This document shows positions 63,459 to 64,000 of a stretch of DNA of 64,000 nucleotides, in pieces. The DNA is from Ruminococcus flavefaciens. GTDB taxonomy: Bacteria; Bacillota; Clostridia; Oscillospirales; Ruminococcaceae. Position numbers and translations under genes: made by a program. Positions within the stretch are counted from its first letter, which is position 1, and each line of letters begins with the position of its first letter. A model generated the notes under the pieces. That model was not told the DNA's origin and made no database searches. It was given only the letters and a program-made list of their open reading frames with translations. The DNA lies in assembly GCA_023667045.1 (NCBI GenBank), contig JAMPAU010000003.1, positions 124,001-188,000 on the forward strand, in the 5' to 3' direction.

Positions 63459-63677
63459 AAAAGCAAAGCGAATTCTGCCCGAATTTGCCCTCCAATTTTA
63501 AGTCGGGCAAGTTTTATCGGTAAAGCATCATGAAACGGCACACAAGCCAACGTGGAGCGTTTGTGGGCGAGAAATCAAAGTTTTGAAAAGGTGATAAAAA
63601 GTATCAATCTGACATATTGCACAAATTCATTTTTTGAGGGCATCTCAGGAACTCAGAGTAATGTATTGCAAGTTAAA

Positions 63678-63757
63678 GCATAGGGGTCGTAAGCCCCCTA
63701 TGCGTTCACAGCGGACGGCAAAGCCGACCTCATATCGGAAAAAACTTTCTTTCCGAT
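63678..63757. repeat. Three consecutive hairpins (possible oriT or replication structure)
   Basis: GCATAGGGG/CCCCTATGC (63678-63703), CGGC/GCCG (63716-63726) and ATCGGAAA/TTTCCGAT (63734-63757). Such hairpin strings occur at oriT and single-strand origins; no relaxase is visible in the window. The gap 63386-63847 holds no gene. Confidence 0.45.
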
Positions 63758-63847
63758 TTAGGGGTTGTACGTTCACCTAACTGCGTAACTTCGGGGTTGC
63801 AAGTAGCTGTAAAGGCTAAAAACTGCCGAATTATCAGGAGTTGTTGG

Positions 63848-63907
63848 ATGTATTTAACGAATTTTGCACAGTATCAACTGCAAAAATTTATTGCCGTTGG
63901 TGAATAG
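63848..63907 (+). CDS. Nineteen-residue ORF MYLTNFAQYQLQKFIAVGE
   Basis: ATG at 63848 after CAGGAG, stop at 63907, about 50 bases before the next gene. Could be a leader peptide or a remnant. No family recognised. Confidence 0.3.
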   Translation: MYLTNFAQYQLQKFIAVGE

Positions 63908-63958
63908 ACTTCCGCATAAAAGTGTGGTATCCTTGTAGGCTGGCAAGGAGGTGACCAC

Positions 63959-64000
63959 GTGAAAATATTTGAGAACTTTTACTATGGCAATATACGACCG
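63959..64000 (+). CDS. Start of a small protein gene (MKIFENFYYGNIRP...), truncated by the window
   Basis: GTG start at 63959 after a strong AAGGAGG. Only 14 residues are visible. The beginning is like DUF6809 proteins of gut Firmicutes mobile regions; that is a resemblance from memory, not proof. Confidence 0.55.
   Translation, partial: MKIFENFYYGNIRP

Overview
The window looks like the chromosome of a cellulosome-forming Ruminococcus-type bacterium (Oscillospiraceae, Bacillota; R. flavefaciens/R. champanellensis-like). The evidence is a secreted GH5 cellulase with a Thr-rich linker and a C-terminal dockerin, a Spo0A homologue, a T-box upstream of thrS, NfnAB, GH95 and GH26 enzymes, moderately low G+C and strong AAGGAGG ribosome binding sites. 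The species call is inference.

Layout. 1-2 kb: 3'-truncated deoD and a polysaccharide flippase (minus). 2.2-9.5 kb (plus): a GH95-GH26-degenerate HAD cluster, then spo0A, a flavin reductase-like gene and a small ORF. 9.5-14.1 kb (minus): pssA, ppk1, lysC. 14.3-16.0 kb: an orphan MuB-like ATPase facing a Cro/C1-type repressor, with two matching operators, one inside the ATPase promoter. 16-31 kb (mostly minus): T-box-controlled ORF and thrS, nfnB/nfnA, a LysR regulator, and a cell-envelope run (alpha/beta hydrolase, split small membrane gene, membrane-anchored MurF-like ligase, ddl, Ltp-repeat protein, acetyltransferase). 31-33 kb (plus): the dockerin GH5. 33-39 kb (minus): corA-like transporter with a structured leader, small genes and secDF. 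38.6-45.6 kb (minus): a complete F-type ATP synthase operon with two oddities: delta and alpha are one fused polypeptide, and a half-length HsdS gene sits between atpG and atpD. 45.6-53.9 kb (minus): a GDP-D-rhamnose/exopolysaccharide cluster (rmd, two GT4s, gmd, manC, priming sugar transferase) holding three tandem paralogous small membrane proteins.

54-64 kb (plus): an accessory island starting at a disrupted and an intact tRNA-Thr(CGT). It carries a type I restriction-modification locus (hsdM, hsdS, a small ORF, an AlbA_2/Schlafen-like gene, and hsdR with three visible lesions), an O6-alkylguanine methyltransferase, a RepA/AAA-like ATPase with an attenuator-like leader, hairpin-rich DNA and the start of a further small gene. 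The locus has probably lost restriction while keeping methylation.

The strongest candidates for undescribed biology are (i) the corA leader, with an Asp-Pro leader peptide and alternative helices that can bury the ribosome binding site; (ii) the delta-alpha ATP synthase fusion with an embedded half-HsdS; (iii) the three-gene small membrane protein family in the exopolysaccharide operon; (iv) the MurF-like ligase whose N-terminal UDP-binding domain is replaced by membrane helices. No CRISPR array, rRNA gene or complete insertion sequence was seen.
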